This document shows positions 34,412-43,542 of a stretch of DNA of 64,000 nucleotides, one piece after another. The stretch lies in assembly GCA_035278025.1 (NCBI GenBank), contig DATEJK010000193.1:14478-78477 (forward strand), written 5' to 3'. The stretch comes from JAICWP01 sp035278025 (lineage in GTDB: Bacteria; Acidobacteriota; Terriglobia; Terriglobales; Acidobacteriaceae). A program made the translations under genes and the position numbers. The notes under the pieces are model-generated. The model was not told where the DNA came from, did no database searches, and was given only the letters and a program-made list of their open reading frames with translations. Position 1 is the first letter of the stretch, and the number at the start of each line of letters is the position of its first letter.

Positions 34412-35454
34412 CTGCGGATCATCTCCGCTACCTGCCGCAGGGTGGCCACCGATTCCGCCGGCAGCTGTCCGCTTGTATCTGGCGAGAGATTCAGCAGCAG
34501 GTTGGCGTTGCGGTCCATGCACTCACGATAATCCTGCGCAATCGCCTCCGCCGGCTGCATCTTGAAGCCGGGGCGCCAGAACCAGCTGTTCATGGGCGGC
34601 ATGGGTTTGTAGGGCGGGCCGGAGGGGATCCAGCTTTCAAAGGGCATGTAGTACTGCTTGCCTTCGAACGTTACCTGCGGGGCATGGCCGCCCGCCGGCG
34701 GCAGGCAGTCTTCGCCGTTAATAACGTCCGTAGGCCAGCTGGCGGGCTCGCAGACGCGCCCCTGGTTGCGCCGGCTCTGGTAGTACGCCTGGTTCATCAC
34801 GACGATGCAATTCGGACTGTAACTTTTGATCAGCCGGTACAGCTCCCAGCGCTGCTGCGGGGAGATCTTCCAGGTGATGTCGAGCAGCTGGTAAAAGGTG
34901 TTGCGGTACCGCGAATGCAATTCGGTCAGCTGCTGCTTGATCAGGCCGTAATACTTATCGCCGACCGGCGCGCCCCAGTCGAACTTGCCTTCGTTGTGCG
35001 GGTCTAGAATGCAGTAGTAAAAGCCCGGTCGCAAGCCGTATTCGCGGCAGGCGGCCACAAACGCCGCCACCACATCGGTCTTGTTGCCGCTGGCGGCCAC
35101 GTCATAGTCGTAGTTCTTTGAATTCCACAGGCAGAATCCCGACATATGCTTGGCGGTAAGCACCGCGTAGCGCGCGCCCAGGTCATGGGCCACGCGGATC
35201 CACTGCCGTACGTCCAGGTGAGTGGGATTGTAGGTGGAGGCCGGCACCGAACCGGTCTCGTAGTCGTTTCCAGTGAAGGTATTCATGCTGAAGTGATAGG
35301 AGACCCCGAAGCGCAGGCGCTCGTACTCGGCCAGGGCCTGGGTGCGAAGCGTGGCGGGGCCGGTGGTTTCAGCCGAGGACAAGGGCGAGCGCAGGACCAG
35401 CGCTCCCGCAGCGGCGGCCATACTCTTCAGACAGTCACGTCGAGTGGGCGGCAT
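34408..35454 (-). CDS. GH29-like alpha-L-fucosidase, exported
   Basis: 348 residues. The N-terminus TRRDCLKSMAAAAGALVL resembles a Tat signal (twin Arg then a hydrophobic stretch). The body is a GH29 barrel: RFGVSYHFSMNTFTG, YAVLTAKHMSGFCLWNSK, VAAFVAACREYGLRPGFYYC, QQLTELHSRYRNTFYQLLDI. GH29 nucleophile is the Asp at the end of a strand reading LWFDG; here it is LLDIT (Asp192). The family removes L-fucose or related sugars from glycans. It lacks the C-terminal beta-sandwich seen in longer members. The gene is alone on the strand. Confidence 0.85.
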   Translation of the reverse strand: MPPTRRDCLKSMAAAAGALVLRSPLSSAETTGPATLRTQALAEYERLRFGVSYHFSMNTFTGNDYETGSVPASTYNPTHLDVRQWIRVAHDLGARYAVLTAKHMSGFCLWNSKNYDYDVAASGNKTDVVAAFVAACREYGLRPGFYYCILDPHNEGKFDWGAPVGDKYYGLIKQQLTELHSRYRNTFYQLLDITWKISPQQRWELYRLIKSYSPNCIVVMNQAYYQSRRNQGRVCEPASWPTDVINGEDCLPPAGGHAPQVTFEGKQYYMPFESWIPSGPPYKPMPPMNSWFWRPGFKMQPAEAIAQDYRECMDRNANLLLNLSPDTSGQLPAESVATLRQVAEMIRS

Positions 35455-35545
35455 TTAGCACTTTGCGTTTCGTCCCTGGACCGTGTTCTGGCGCGCCAGC
35501 AACACTCGTTGCCGGCTAAATACCAATTGCCAACTGCTGCCTTTC

Positions 35546-36331
35546 TCACACGCATGCATTCGCCTTATTCGACCATTCAAGCTGCACGGTGTAGTTGCCC
35601 AGCTTCTTGGTCTTCCAGGCGCAGATGTCGCCAATCTCCCCGTTGGCATCGTCGTACCAGCCCTGCCCGGGAACGGGATCCGTGATGGCCTCGCATAATT
35701 CGTGCGAAGTGGTGGTGGTGAGCGCGTCGAGCACGCTCATTCCACCGGTGCAGCCCTGGCAATTGGGGTAAGGCATGACGGCGTAGAACGTGTTCCCGCC
35801 AATGTCGTTGTGGTAGCCGCAGAAGGCTTGGCAGGAGGCGCTGCCGCCCTGCACCACTTTTACCCCCGGCGGGAAAAACAGAAAATAAAGCACGTTCGGG
35901 CCAGGCTTGGGCAGCGCCGAATTATTGGCTATCTCTTGTTGCAAAAATTGTTGGATGGCGCTGTCATGAACGGTGGAAGCCACCGCCGGGGTGGTGATGG
36001 TGAGGCTGCCGGTGCGCTTACCGTGGCCGATTTTCTGTGCGGCCACGCTGTACTCCGCCAACTGGTCCATGAGCGCGCTAGTCAGGACGAAATCGAAGAA
36101 CTGATTGATCTCGGGAATCTGCGCGCTTTGCGGCGCCTGCTGCCAGGCCGAGCCCCAGAAAATCACGAAGACCTCGGCAGCCTTGATCAGGGGTCCGTTT
36201 CGGTACGTGAGTTGTGGGCCTGCCGCTGCCGCCAGCGGTTTACGCACCTCCTCAGGAACGTGCAAGGGAACAATTTTGATGGAATCGCCGTGCCGCAACA
36301 TGGGCTTGCGGGCAGATTTCTGGCTGGGCAT
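35546..36331 (-). CDS. Zincin-like protein with HELCEAITD motif
   Basis: 261 residues, preceded by GAGGAGAACT before the ATG. I do not recognise a named family with confidence. It has EVFVIFWGSAWQQAPQ near residue 55, a beta-rich middle, Cys-rich CGYHNDIGGNTFYAVMPYPN followed by CQGC (168-194) and TTSHELCEAITDPVPGQGW (208-226) followed by GEIGDICAW. The HExxExxxD arrangement resembles plant EXORDIUM-like and related bacterial proteins and may bind zinc. No normal signal peptide is seen, although the Cys content suggests an oxidising place. It may be a metallopeptidase or a metal-stabilised secreted protein. Confidence 0.65.
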   Translation of the reverse strand: MPSQKSARKPMLRHGDSIKIVPLHVPEEVRKPLAAAAGPQLTYRNGPLIKAAEVFVIFWGSAWQQAPQSAQIPEINQFFDFVLTSALMDQLAEYSVAAQKIGHGKRTGSLTITTPAVASTVHDSAIQQFLQQEIANNSALPKPGPNVLYFLFFPPGVKVVQGGSASCQAFCGYHNDIGGNTFYAVMPYPNCQGCTGGMSVLDALTTTTSHELCEAITDPVPGQGWYDDANGEIGDICAWKTKKLGNYTVQLEWSNKANACV

Positions 36332-36411
36332 AGTTCTCCTCAGCTTACCAATCTCCAGCCTGGGGGGTTTTGATCATCATACGCGGGTTTCTGCGTGGCG
36401 GTGAGCGGGGC

Positions 36412-36438
36412 AAAAAAAACGGGCGGCCAAAGCCGCCC
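36412..36438 (-). terminator. Terminator of the cold-shock gene
   Basis: Read on the minus strand, GGGCGGC and GCCGCCC flank loop TTTG and are followed by eight T (eight A at 36412-36419 on the plus strand). It lies 21 bases after the cold-shock stop. Confidence 0.9.
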
Positions 36439-36458
36439 TGTTCTTCAGGACACCGGCA

Positions 36459-36659
36459 TTAGAGAACCTGGACGTTCTCTGCCTGCCAGCCCTTTTGGCC
36501 CTTTACCACGCTAAATTGGACCTGCTGGCCTTCCTGCAGGCTGCGAAAACCGCTCGACTGGATAGCCGAGAAGTGCACAAATACGTCTTCGCCGTTCTGC
36601 CGGCTGATGAACCCGTAACCCTTAGCATCGTTGAACCACTTAACCGTACCTTGTTCCAT
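36459..36659 (-). CDS. CspA-family cold-shock protein
   Basis: 66 residues beginning MEQGTVKWFNDAKGYGFI. Cold-shock proteins are small OB-fold RNA chaperones that melt mRNA structure. RNP1 (KGYGFI) and RNP2 (VFVHF) are complete, as is the final LQEGQQVQFSV. An in-frame upstream ATG at 36701 adds 14 residues but is not conserved and the family start is at 36659. A strong terminator follows. Confidence 0.94.
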   Translation of the reverse strand: MEQGTVKWFNDAKGYGFISRQNGEDVFVHFSAIQSSGFRSLQEGQQVQFSVVKGQKGWQAENVQVL

Positions 36660-36845
36660 GGTGTTGCTTTTCTCTCTTATTTTGAATTTGCGCTGAATCA
36701 AGAAAGTACTAAAGGCAGGTAATGCTTCGGCAGGTTACTGCTTCAGGCAGAACGCGCTTAGACCGTTTCCGTTCAATCGCTAGACATAGGATGCCCGGAA
36801 ACCGGCAAGGATGCAAGCCCTATCAGCATCGTCAACAGTGCCGGG

Positions 36846-37328
36846 CTAGGGGTTCCTTTTCGTAACCTCGAAGGTCACGGCCTGCAGGACTACACCTTGA
36901 CGCTGCACCCGGGTAGCCTCAGCGGGAGAAATACCCCAGCTTTCCAGAATCTGCGTGCTGGGAGCACGCAGCACGTGGCCCGTGACCCGCACCAGGTCAC
37001 CTGATGCGATGGGCACGGGATTGCCCTGGGAGTCAATGGGAGTTACCGAGGGCTGCAACATGACCAGCACGGTGTTGTCTGGACTGGCGCCCACCCACAG
37101 GATGTCGTCCTCGGTCGTGTCCTGGATGGACACGTCGGAGAGAGTCACCGGCTGCGAGATCATGGCCTGGCCATGGCCGGAGAGCAACTGGTTCAGGGCG
37201 CTCGCATGCGCTGCATTCCGGGCAGCCGGGCTGTTTTGCGCCATGGCTAGGGCAAACAGACCCAAAAGCAGCAGTACTGTCGTGAATAGCGGCTGCAGAC
37301 GATGGTGATCGAAGCGGTTCATGGCCAA
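36846..37328 (-). CDS. Secreted small protein of unknown function
   Basis: 160 residues from an ATG (MAMNRFDHH); Met3 at 37322 is an equal option. A signal peptide (LFTTVLLLLGLFALAMAQ) is clear. The mature part has a Ser/Ala-rich helix and a beta-rich fold with SIQDTTEDDILWVGASPDNT and GDLVRVTGHVLRAPS, which looks like an OB-type fold. I cannot name the family. It is divergent from the secreted gene at 37502. Confidence 0.65.
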   Translation of the reverse strand: MAMNRFDHHRLQPLFTTVLLLLGLFALAMAQNSPAARNAAHASALNQLLSGHGQAMISQPVTLSDVSIQDTTEDDILWVGASPDNTVLVMLQPSVTPIDSQGNPVPIASGDLVRVTGHVLRAPSTQILESWGISPAEATRVQRQGVVLQAVTFEVTKRNP

Positions 37329-37501
37329 ATCAGGTGTCCATTAACTCAGAACCCGGTGCGCGCCGTGCGGTTGCCATCCTCATGGCGGCGAGACAGGCCT
37401 GAGCTAAGCCCCGCGTTCAAAATACGGAACTCTCGCTGCCTCATCCATCCTTTCGCGCCTTTTCTTCCTTCTTACAGGGTAGAAAAGAGAAAGGGAACAA
37501 T

Positions 37502-38047
37502 ATGAGGGGCGGAAGGATGCGCTGGGTACTGGGAGCACTGGCACTCGCTTTGTGGATAGTACCGCCTCATCTGGCGGCACAGCAGCAATCCACAAGGCAC
37601 CGCAGACATCGCCCGGCGCGGCATGCCGCCAGAGGTTCGGCCCGGGACGCGGATGCGGGGCAGAGGTCCGGCTCGGATGCAAGGCGCCTCCAACCGGCGC
37701 ACAGGGTTCCGCAAGGCGGAACTCCGACTCTGGAAAATCCTCGCCCTGCGGGCAGATTGGGAACGCTTCCCAATCAGACCCTCACGCCGGGCGCTACTAC
37801 CGTGCCCAGCAACTCTGGCGCAATTGCTCCCGCCAGCAACGCCGCCAGTTCGGGTGAGTACACCCCATCAGAAGGCTATTCGGCACCGACCACTCCGGGG
37901 GGCAATCCCTCGAACACACAGGGCGTCCCTACTTTTTCTTCTGCGGCGCAGCCTCCCGACGCCAATCTTCCACGAACGATAGCTCCCGCGCGGTCAAGCT
38001 TGTCAACCGCCAAGTCGTCCAGCAAATCTAAGCTCCGACCGCGCTGA
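37502..38047 (+). CDS. Secreted low-complexity protein
   Basis: 181 residues with signal peptide MRWVLGALALALWIVPPHLA (a second Met inside the first six residues), then a His/Arg-rich stretch and a long Pro/Ser/Ala/Gly-rich disordered tail (about 65-181). No domain is recognised. AAAGGGAACAAT precedes the ATG. A strong hairpin terminator at 38073 supports that this is a real transcribed unit. Confidence 0.6.
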   Translation: MRGGRMRWVLGALALALWIVPPHLAAQQQSTRHRRHRPARHAARGSARDADAGQRSGSDARRLQPAHRVPQGGTPTLENPRPAGRLGTLPNQTLTPGATTVPSNSGAIAPASNAASSGEYTPSEGYSAPTTPGGNPSNTQGVPTFSSAAQPPDANLPRTIAPARSSLSTAKSSSKSKLRPR

Positions 38048-38072
38048 AAGCGGAACGACAGAACTAAAAGCA

Positions 38073-38104
38073 AGAGCGGCGCCGTCGGGCGCCGCTCTTT
38101 ATTT
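38073..38104 (+). terminator. Rho-independent terminator after the low-complexity gene
   Basis: AGAGCGGCGCC pairs with GGCGCCGCTCT around loop GTCG, followed by TTATTT. It sits 25 bases after the stop at 38047 and 17 bases before the end of the convergent FecR gene. Confidence 0.85.
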
Positions 38105-38120
38105 CGCCGTTCATTAAGCC

Positions 38121-40577
38121 TTAATGGTGTGATCCGCCGCCGTGGCTACCTCCGCCAGCATGGCCTCCACCCCCACCATTAGAGTGGCCGCCACCACCAC
38201 CGCCTGAGTATCCGCCACGACCTCCACCCCCACCCGAATACCCGCCCCGTCCACCGCCGGAGTATCCACCGCGGCTACCGCCCGAGTATCCGCCACGGTT
38301 GACTGAGGAGCCGCCGCGATCACTGTAGCCGCCGTATCCACCCCGGCTCATGCCCGCGCCGCCGTATTCCCGGGCCGGAGCTGATTGCCGCCCGCCTCCG
38401 TAATACCCGCCCGAGTTGTCGCGATACGAGCCGCGTGAGCTGTTGTTGCTATAACGGCCGCCGTCGCCATAATTGGACGATGGACGACGGGTCACGATCG
38501 GCTGGCGGAGGTCCAGAGCTGGACGCCCTGAACCGCCGCTATCCGAAAACCTCTGCCAGCCTTGCCGTGAAGCCTGGCCGGGTCCAGGGCCGGACGACTG
38601 CCCGTTGCCCCTAGATCCGTTGTTGCTCGGTGCGCCGCGGTACCGGTCTTGACCAGAAGACTGGGAGAACGGACGGTATCCGCCCTGATTTCCATTACCA
38701 TGCTGGCCTTGGCCGTAGTTGCCGGCAGGCCGCGAGGGACTCTGCCGGAAGTCCTGGTTCCGTCCGCCATTAGCGCCCTGGTTACTGCTGCCGTTAGAGA
38801 AACCATGCCATCCCGGCCGAGCTTGCTGCTGGCGGCCAGCCCGGTTCGCGTTGTCCTGACCCGGTCCGAAGTTGCGGTTGCCGCCGTTCTGCGCGCGAGG
38901 CGAATTGTTCTGCGCTACGCCACCGCCGAACCTCTGCCATCCCTGGCGGCCGGCCGTGGCCTGGCCTTGGCGCCCGCTCTGACCTGGAGTCGCGATGTCA
39001 CGGCCGAACGGCACTGCCGAGGAGCCGCCGCGTCCCCCTCTGGCTGTTTGCGCATTCGTAGCTCCGCCGGGCTGCTGCCGCGATATGCCCAGCCGGTTAA
39101 CTTCTGAACTGACGTGCGGGGCGGAGTTGCGCATGATGTTCTGCATCTGCCCCACCTGGTGATTAAATGACGCCGGCCGTGCCGCCGGGCTTCCACCCCG
39201 GCTGAAGAACCGCTGATTGGAGGCAATCCGGTTGTTGGCCGGACGCGCCGCCGTTCCCAGGCTGGCACGCCCGGGAACTACAGGCACGCGCCCAGTCATC
39301 ATGGCGCCCCGGCGGAAGGTGGCGCCGTCAATACCACCGGCATGCCTTACTGGCATTCTGCCAAAATCCCGAGAAGGCATGTGCGACACCGCATTCAACA
39401 GACGCGGATTATTCTCAATTCCGCGCAGGTTGGAGTAGCCGTGGGGCCCGCGATACAGCGGTCCAAACCCGCCTCGGCCGCCGTAGCCGCCACGAAAATT
39501 GTAGATGTTCGTGACGTTGACGATGTTCACGCCGCGTCCGTACCAGGGGTGGTAGAAATCCCCAGGTCCGATCGGCAGCCAGCCGATATTGCCGAAGCCG
39601 ACGCCGAACCCAAACCCACCGCCAAAACCAAATCCAAAGAAGGAGACGTAGGCCGGAGCCCAGATCGGGCGATAAGCGGCATACACCGGTCCCGGCCACC
39701 AGCACCAGGAGCTGCCATAGAGGAACCAGCGGCCATAGTGATAAGGCGCCCAACCCCACGGCTCATACGATACCCAGGTCCAGCCGTAGTACGGCTCCCA
39801 GACCCAGTTGCCGTCACTATATGGGGCCCAGCCCGGGCCGACTGCCGGCGACCACACCCGACCGTAGTCGGGCACATCAACCCAGTGACCGTAATCATCC
39901 AGATCTTGCGATCCGGTGTAGTAACGGTTGGTGTAGCGCCAGCTTTCGGCACGGCTTATCCGACTGTCCCGGTCGCTGTTCCAGCGGTCCCAATCGTCCT
40001 TTCCCGGCGCCGAGACAGTCTGATATTCAGGGTTAGTCGTGCCCTCAATCGTAATGAGCTGCCCACTTTGGACACGAGTGCTGCCCTGAGGTGTAGTAAC
40101 CTCCGCCTCACCTTCGCGGACGATCACTTCTGTTTCCGTGGAAGAATTCACCTGGATGCGGTACACGCCCGGCCGCAGAGGCCGGATGGCTACGTTAGGC
40201 GTGTCAATTTCAATGTTGGCATTGCTGTCGCGCAATTGGCTGAAGTCGGCCAGACCCAGGCCCACCTGCACCTGCATGCGGTCACGGGTAAGGTCGGCGA
40301 TGGTGGCATTGGCATTGTCGGCCAGGCGCAGAACGTCGGCATAGTCGAGCTGAATCTCGGCTCGCGCGTCGGGTCCGGTGGCCACCTTGTCGCCGGCCAC
40401 CAGCGGCGTGTTCAGCCGGGCATTGACCCAATCACCGGAGTCACCGCGCTGCATGGTCACATCGCCGTGGATAAGGCTCACGCGCCCCACGCCGGGCTGC
40501 ATCTGCGCCCCGGCGTAGATCACCGTGGTCGCCATTACCGCCAGGACCGCTGCCAGACTCGCCAGATACCGTTTCAT
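38121..40577 (-). CDS. Secreted FecR-domain protein with Trp/Tyr-rich (DUF6600-like) and Gly-rich regions
   Basis: 818 residues from ATG 40577, chosen for the GGGAGGTGG just before it; a longer frame to 40613 exists. Signal peptide MKRYLASLAAVLAVMATTV. A FecR-like beta domain (about 25-190) has GDVTMQRGDSGDWVNARLNT and VYRIQVNSSTETEVIVREG. Then a Trp/Tyr-rich region (about 215-320; WSPAVGPGWAPYSDGNWVW) as in DUF6600 proteins and a long Gly/Asn/Ser/Arg-rich, disordered C-terminal region (about 400-818) ending in GGSHGGGSHH. FecR domains sense periplasmic signals, but no sigma factor or transducer is nearby. It is probably a surface or envelope structural protein. Confidence 0.82.
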   Translation of the reverse strand: MKRYLASLAAVLAVMATTVIYAGAQMQPGVGRVSLIHGDVTMQRGDSGDWVNARLNTPLVAGDKVATGPDARAEIQLDYADVLRLADNANATIADLTRDRMQVQVGLGLADFSQLRDSNANIEIDTPNVAIRPLRPGVYRIQVNSSTETEVIVREGEAEVTTPQGSTRVQSGQLITIEGTTNPEYQTVSAPGKDDWDRWNSDRDSRISRAESWRYTNRYYTGSQDLDDYGHWVDVPDYGRVWSPAVGPGWAPYSDGNWVWEPYYGWTWVSYEPWGWAPYHYGRWFLYGSSWCWWPGPVYAAYRPIWAPAYVSFFGFGFGGGFGFGVGFGNIGWLPIGPGDFYHPWYGRGVNIVNVTNIYNFRGGYGGRGGFGPLYRGPHGYSNLRGIENNPRLLNAVSHMPSRDFGRMPVRHAGGIDGATFRRGAMMTGRVPVVPGRASLGTAARPANNRIASNQRFFSRGGSPAARPASFNHQVGQMQNIMRNSAPHVSSEVNRLGISRQQPGGATNAQTARGGRGGSSAVPFGRDIATPGQSGRQGQATAGRQGWQRFGGGVAQNNSPRAQNGGNRNFGPGQDNANRAGRQQQARPGWHGFSNGSSNQGANGGRNQDFRQSPSRPAGNYGQGQHGNGNQGGYRPFSQSSGQDRYRGAPSNNGSRGNGQSSGPGPGQASRQGWQRFSDSGGSGRPALDLRQPIVTRRPSSNYGDGGRYSNNSSRGSYRDNSGGYYGGGRQSAPAREYGGAGMSRGGYGGYSDRGGSSVNRGGYSGGSRGGYSGGGRGGYSGGGGGRGGYSGGGGGGHSNGGGGGHAGGGSHGGGSHH

Positions 40578-40905
40578 GGCCCACCTCCCACCGAATCGGC
40601 CAGAGGACTCCACAACCGACCCTTATTATGCAGGGCAGGGGCCAAACCAGTAGTTCTATGCTAAGTGCTTAGTTATCAGAGACGTGGCCCTTAACGCGGC
40701 GGAGGCGATGGCGCCGACTGGTGGTGGTTTTCGTGCGCCGGTGGTGGTTTTCCGCCACCCTCTGCCTGCGCCCCTGCGGTGAGATCTAAACACTAATTCG
40801 GCAGGGGTTTGGGTTTTGATCGGCGTATGCTGCGGTTGGCGCAGAAATCCTTTGCTGCACTGATGCGTGAGCAAGGTAGCGAGCCGAAGCGCCCGGCAAC
40901 GGCCG
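40578..40905. other. Noncoding stretch between FecR and gyrB genes
   Basis: This 328-base stretch has no convincing gene. It holds the FecR Shine-Dalgarno and upstream region near 40578-40620 and one short direct repeat (40720-40752). A minus-strand ORF (40656-40967) overlaps the gyrB end and has no family features; I treat it as spurious. No terminator for gyrB is visible. Confidence 0.6.
40720..40752. repeat. 13-bp direct repeat with 20-bp period
   Basis: GGTGGTGGTTTTC occurs at 40720-40732 and 40740-40752, separated by GTGCGCC. It might be a regulator half-site pair or a small slippage product. Confidence 0.5.
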
Positions 40906-43542
40906 TCAGATATCCAGATTTTTGACGTCGAGCGCGTTGTCTTCGATGAACTTGCGGCGGGCCTCAACGTCTTCGCCCATAAGCGTGGTGAAGATGGTCT
41001 CGCACTCGGCGATGTCTTCCAGTTTCACGGAGAGCAGGGTACGGCGCTCCGGATCCATGGTGGTCTGCCAGAGCTGCTCCGCGGTCATCTCGCCCAGTCC
41101 CTTGTAGCGTTGGATGGTGAAATCCTTGCGGCCTTCGTTAAGCACATATTCAAACAGCTCGCGCGGTGATGTCTTCTCCACCACCTCCGGCTCGGCGGCT
41201 TTCTTCTTGGCGGCCTTGGGCGCCTTCTTCTGCGCTTTTTCCTGCTCCTCGCGTTCGGCGTCGCTCAGCTCTTCCCCGCCATTGGTGGAAGCTTTGGCCA
41301 GCGTCTCAATGACGAAGGGCGGCTCCATGTTGGCCTCGATCTGCTTGTACTTGGCCATCATCTGGCGGTACTCGGGCGAGGACGCCAGCTCCCAATTGAT
41401 GACGTGCTCGGCGCCTTGGGAGTTCACGAAAACCACTTCCCAAATATTGTGCTCGTCATCGTGGCGCAGTTCCACGCTCTTGAAGGCGCGCTCCTTCTGG
41501 ATCTTCTTCAGGTCCCTTTCCAGCCTCTCCAGCTTCTTGGGCGCGTCTTTCTTGTCGCCTTCGAAATCGGTACGCTTGGCCAAGTCAAGCTTGGGCAGCA
41601 ACTCGGTGACCCTGTCGTCGCGCAGGCGCTTGTCCACCTTGTCGAAGAAAACCAGGTACTCGTTGAGCACGGTCATGAACTTGGTGAGCGGCGCACCCTC
41701 CAGACGGGCGGCGCCTTCGCCGTAGCGCACCACCAGGCCTTCGGCCGCGCGCTTCACCATGACCTTCACGAACTCGCGGTCGTCTTTGATGTACTGCAGC
41801 GACTTGCCCTTCTTCACTCCGTAAAGCGGCGGTTGGGCGATGTACACGTTGTTGCGCTTGATCAGGTCCTGCATGTGCCGGAAAAAGAACGTCAGCAGCA
41901 GGGTGCGGATGTGGGAACCGTCCACGTCGGCGTCGGTCATCAGGATGACCTTGCCGTAGCGCAGTTTGGTAGGATCAAAATCCTCCTTGGAGATGCCGGT
42001 GCCCAGCGCCGTGATCATCGCGCGGATTTCCTCGTGGCCCAGCATCTTGTCGTAACGCGCCTTCTCCACGTTCAGGATCTTGCCTTTTAGAGGCAGGATG
42101 GCCTGGAAGCGGCGGTCGCGGCCCTGCTTAGCGGTACCACCGGCGCTTTCGCCCTCCACCAGGAACAGTTCGCAGCGGTTGGGATCGCGCTCCGAGCAGT
42201 CGGCCAGCTTGCCGGGCAGGCCGCCGCCGTCGAGCGCGCCCTTGCGCCGGGTGAGGTCGCGGGCCTTGCGCGCGGCTTCGCGGGCGCGGGCGGCGTCAAT
42301 AGCTTTATTGATGACGCGCTTGGCTACCGGCTGGTTTTGCTCAAAAAAGGCGCCCAGACGCTCGTTGACGAAGGCCTGCACGACGCCGGCAATGTCGGAA
42401 TTCAGTTTGCCCTTGGTCTGCCCTTCAAACTGCGGCTGCGGCAGCTTGACACTGATCACCGCCACCAGCCCTTCGCGAACGTCATCGCCGGTCAGATTTT
42501 CCTTCACGTCCTTGAATAGCCCCAGTTGCTGGCCGGCATAGTTGATGGTGCGGGTCAGAGAGGTGCGGAAACCGCTCAGGTGAGTGCCGCCATCTACAGT
42601 GTTGATATTGTTGGCGAAGCTGAACACGGAGTCGGAGTAGCCGTCGTTGTATTGCAGGCCAATCTCCATGTGCACTCCGTCGCGATCGTCCTCCATGTAG
42701 ATCGGACGGTCGTGCAACACGCTCTTGCCCTTGTTCAGGTGCTTGATAAATTCCGCAATGCCGCCGTTGTACTTGAATTCCGCCTTCTTAGCCTCGCCGG
42801 TCTTGGGATCGGAGGTGCGCTCGTCGGTCAACGTAATCAGCAGGCCTTTGTTGAGGAAGGCGAGCTCGCGCAGGCGCTGGGCCAGAGTATCGAAGTTGTA
42901 TTCGGTGACGGAGAAGATGGTGGTGTCGGGCTTGAAATGCACCTTCGTTCCAGTCTTTTTCGCCGGCCCCATCTTCTTGAGCTTGCTCGTGGGCTCGCCC
43001 TTGGAGTAGGTCTGCTCCCAGGTGGAGCCGTCGCGCTTAATTTCCAGAGTCAGCTCTTCGCTGAGCGCGTTCACGCAGCTGACGCCCACCCCGTGCAAGC
43101 CGCCGGATACTTTGTAAGTGGAGCTGTCGAACTTGCCGCCGGCGTGCAGCTTGGTCATGACTACTTGTGCCGCGGGCACCTTTTCGCCATCCAGGTCCAT
43201 GGTTTCGACGGGAATTCCGCGGCCGTCGTCCACTACCGTGATGGAGTTGTCGTCGTGAATGGTGACGTCAATCTTTTCGGCATAGCCGGCCAGAGCTTCG
43301 TCCACCGAGTTGTCCACCACTTCATACACCAGGTGGTGAAGGCCCAGCTCGCCCGTCGAGCCGATGTACATAGCGGGACGCTTGCGCACCGCTTCCATGC
43401 CGCCCAGGACCTTGATTGATTCGGCGGTATAGTCCTGCGCCCCATTGGCACCGTTAGGCTTGCCAATCGCTTCGGGCTTGCCGTTTTTCAGCTTGGAATC
43501 GGCGGCGGTGGTATCGGTAAGGGAAGTTGCTTTGGTGGCCAT
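40906..43542 (-). CDS. gyrB: DNA gyrase subunit B
   Basis: 878 residues. GyrB supplies the ATPase and part of the cleavage domain of gyrase. After a 36-residue variable N-terminus: GGMEAVRKRPAMYIGSTGEL, the ATP-binding EVVDNSVDEA and VDDGRGIPV, SGGLHGVGVS, the TOPRIM EGESAGGTAKQGRDRRFQ and MTDADVDGSHIRTLLL, and QRYKGLGEM near the end. A Lys/Ala-rich insertion of about 35 residues (about 760-795) interrupts the C-terminal region. The start has GGAG. Upstream region shows an extended -10 promoter (43660-43668). Confidence 0.96.
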   Translation of the reverse strand: MATKATSLTDTTAADSKLKNGKPEAIGKPNGANGAQDYTAESIKVLGGMEAVRKRPAMYIGSTGELGLHHLVYEVVDNSVDEALAGYAEKIDVTIHDDNSITVVDDGRGIPVETMDLDGEKVPAAQVVMTKLHAGGKFDSSTYKVSGGLHGVGVSCVNALSEELTLEIKRDGSTWEQTYSKGEPTSKLKKMGPAKKTGTKVHFKPDTTIFSVTEYNFDTLAQRLRELAFLNKGLLITLTDERTSDPKTGEAKKAEFKYNGGIAEFIKHLNKGKSVLHDRPIYMEDDRDGVHMEIGLQYNDGYSDSVFSFANNINTVDGGTHLSGFRTSLTRTINYAGQQLGLFKDVKENLTGDDVREGLVAVISVKLPQPQFEGQTKGKLNSDIAGVVQAFVNERLGAFFEQNQPVAKRVINKAIDAARAREAARKARDLTRRKGALDGGGLPGKLADCSERDPNRCELFLVEGESAGGTAKQGRDRRFQAILPLKGKILNVEKARYDKMLGHEEIRAMITALGTGISKEDFDPTKLRYGKVILMTDADVDGSHIRTLLLTFFFRHMQDLIKRNNVYIAQPPLYGVKKGKSLQYIKDDREFVKVMVKRAAEGLVVRYGEGAARLEGAPLTKFMTVLNEYLVFFDKVDKRLRDDRVTELLPKLDLAKRTDFEGDKKDAPKKLERLERDLKKIQKERAFKSVELRHDDEHNIWEVVFVNSQGAEHVINWELASSPEYRQMMAKYKQIEANMEPPFVIETLAKASTNGGEELSDAEREEQEKAQKKAPKAAKKKAAEPEVVEKTSPRELFEYVLNEGRKDFTIQRYKGLGEMTAEQLWQTTMDPERRTLLSVKLEDIAECETIFTTLMGEDVEARRKFIEDNALDVKNLDI

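Noticed and set aside
39342..40664. A 440-residue antisense ORF over the FecR gene
   Set aside because: Low-complexity shadow frame with no start signal; the minus-strand gene has signal peptide, FecR domain and Shine-Dalgarno.
40656..40967. A 103-residue minus-strand ORF between FecR and gyrB genes
   Set aside because: It overlaps the gyrB end, has no family pattern and carries the 20-bp-period repeat; most likely noncoding.
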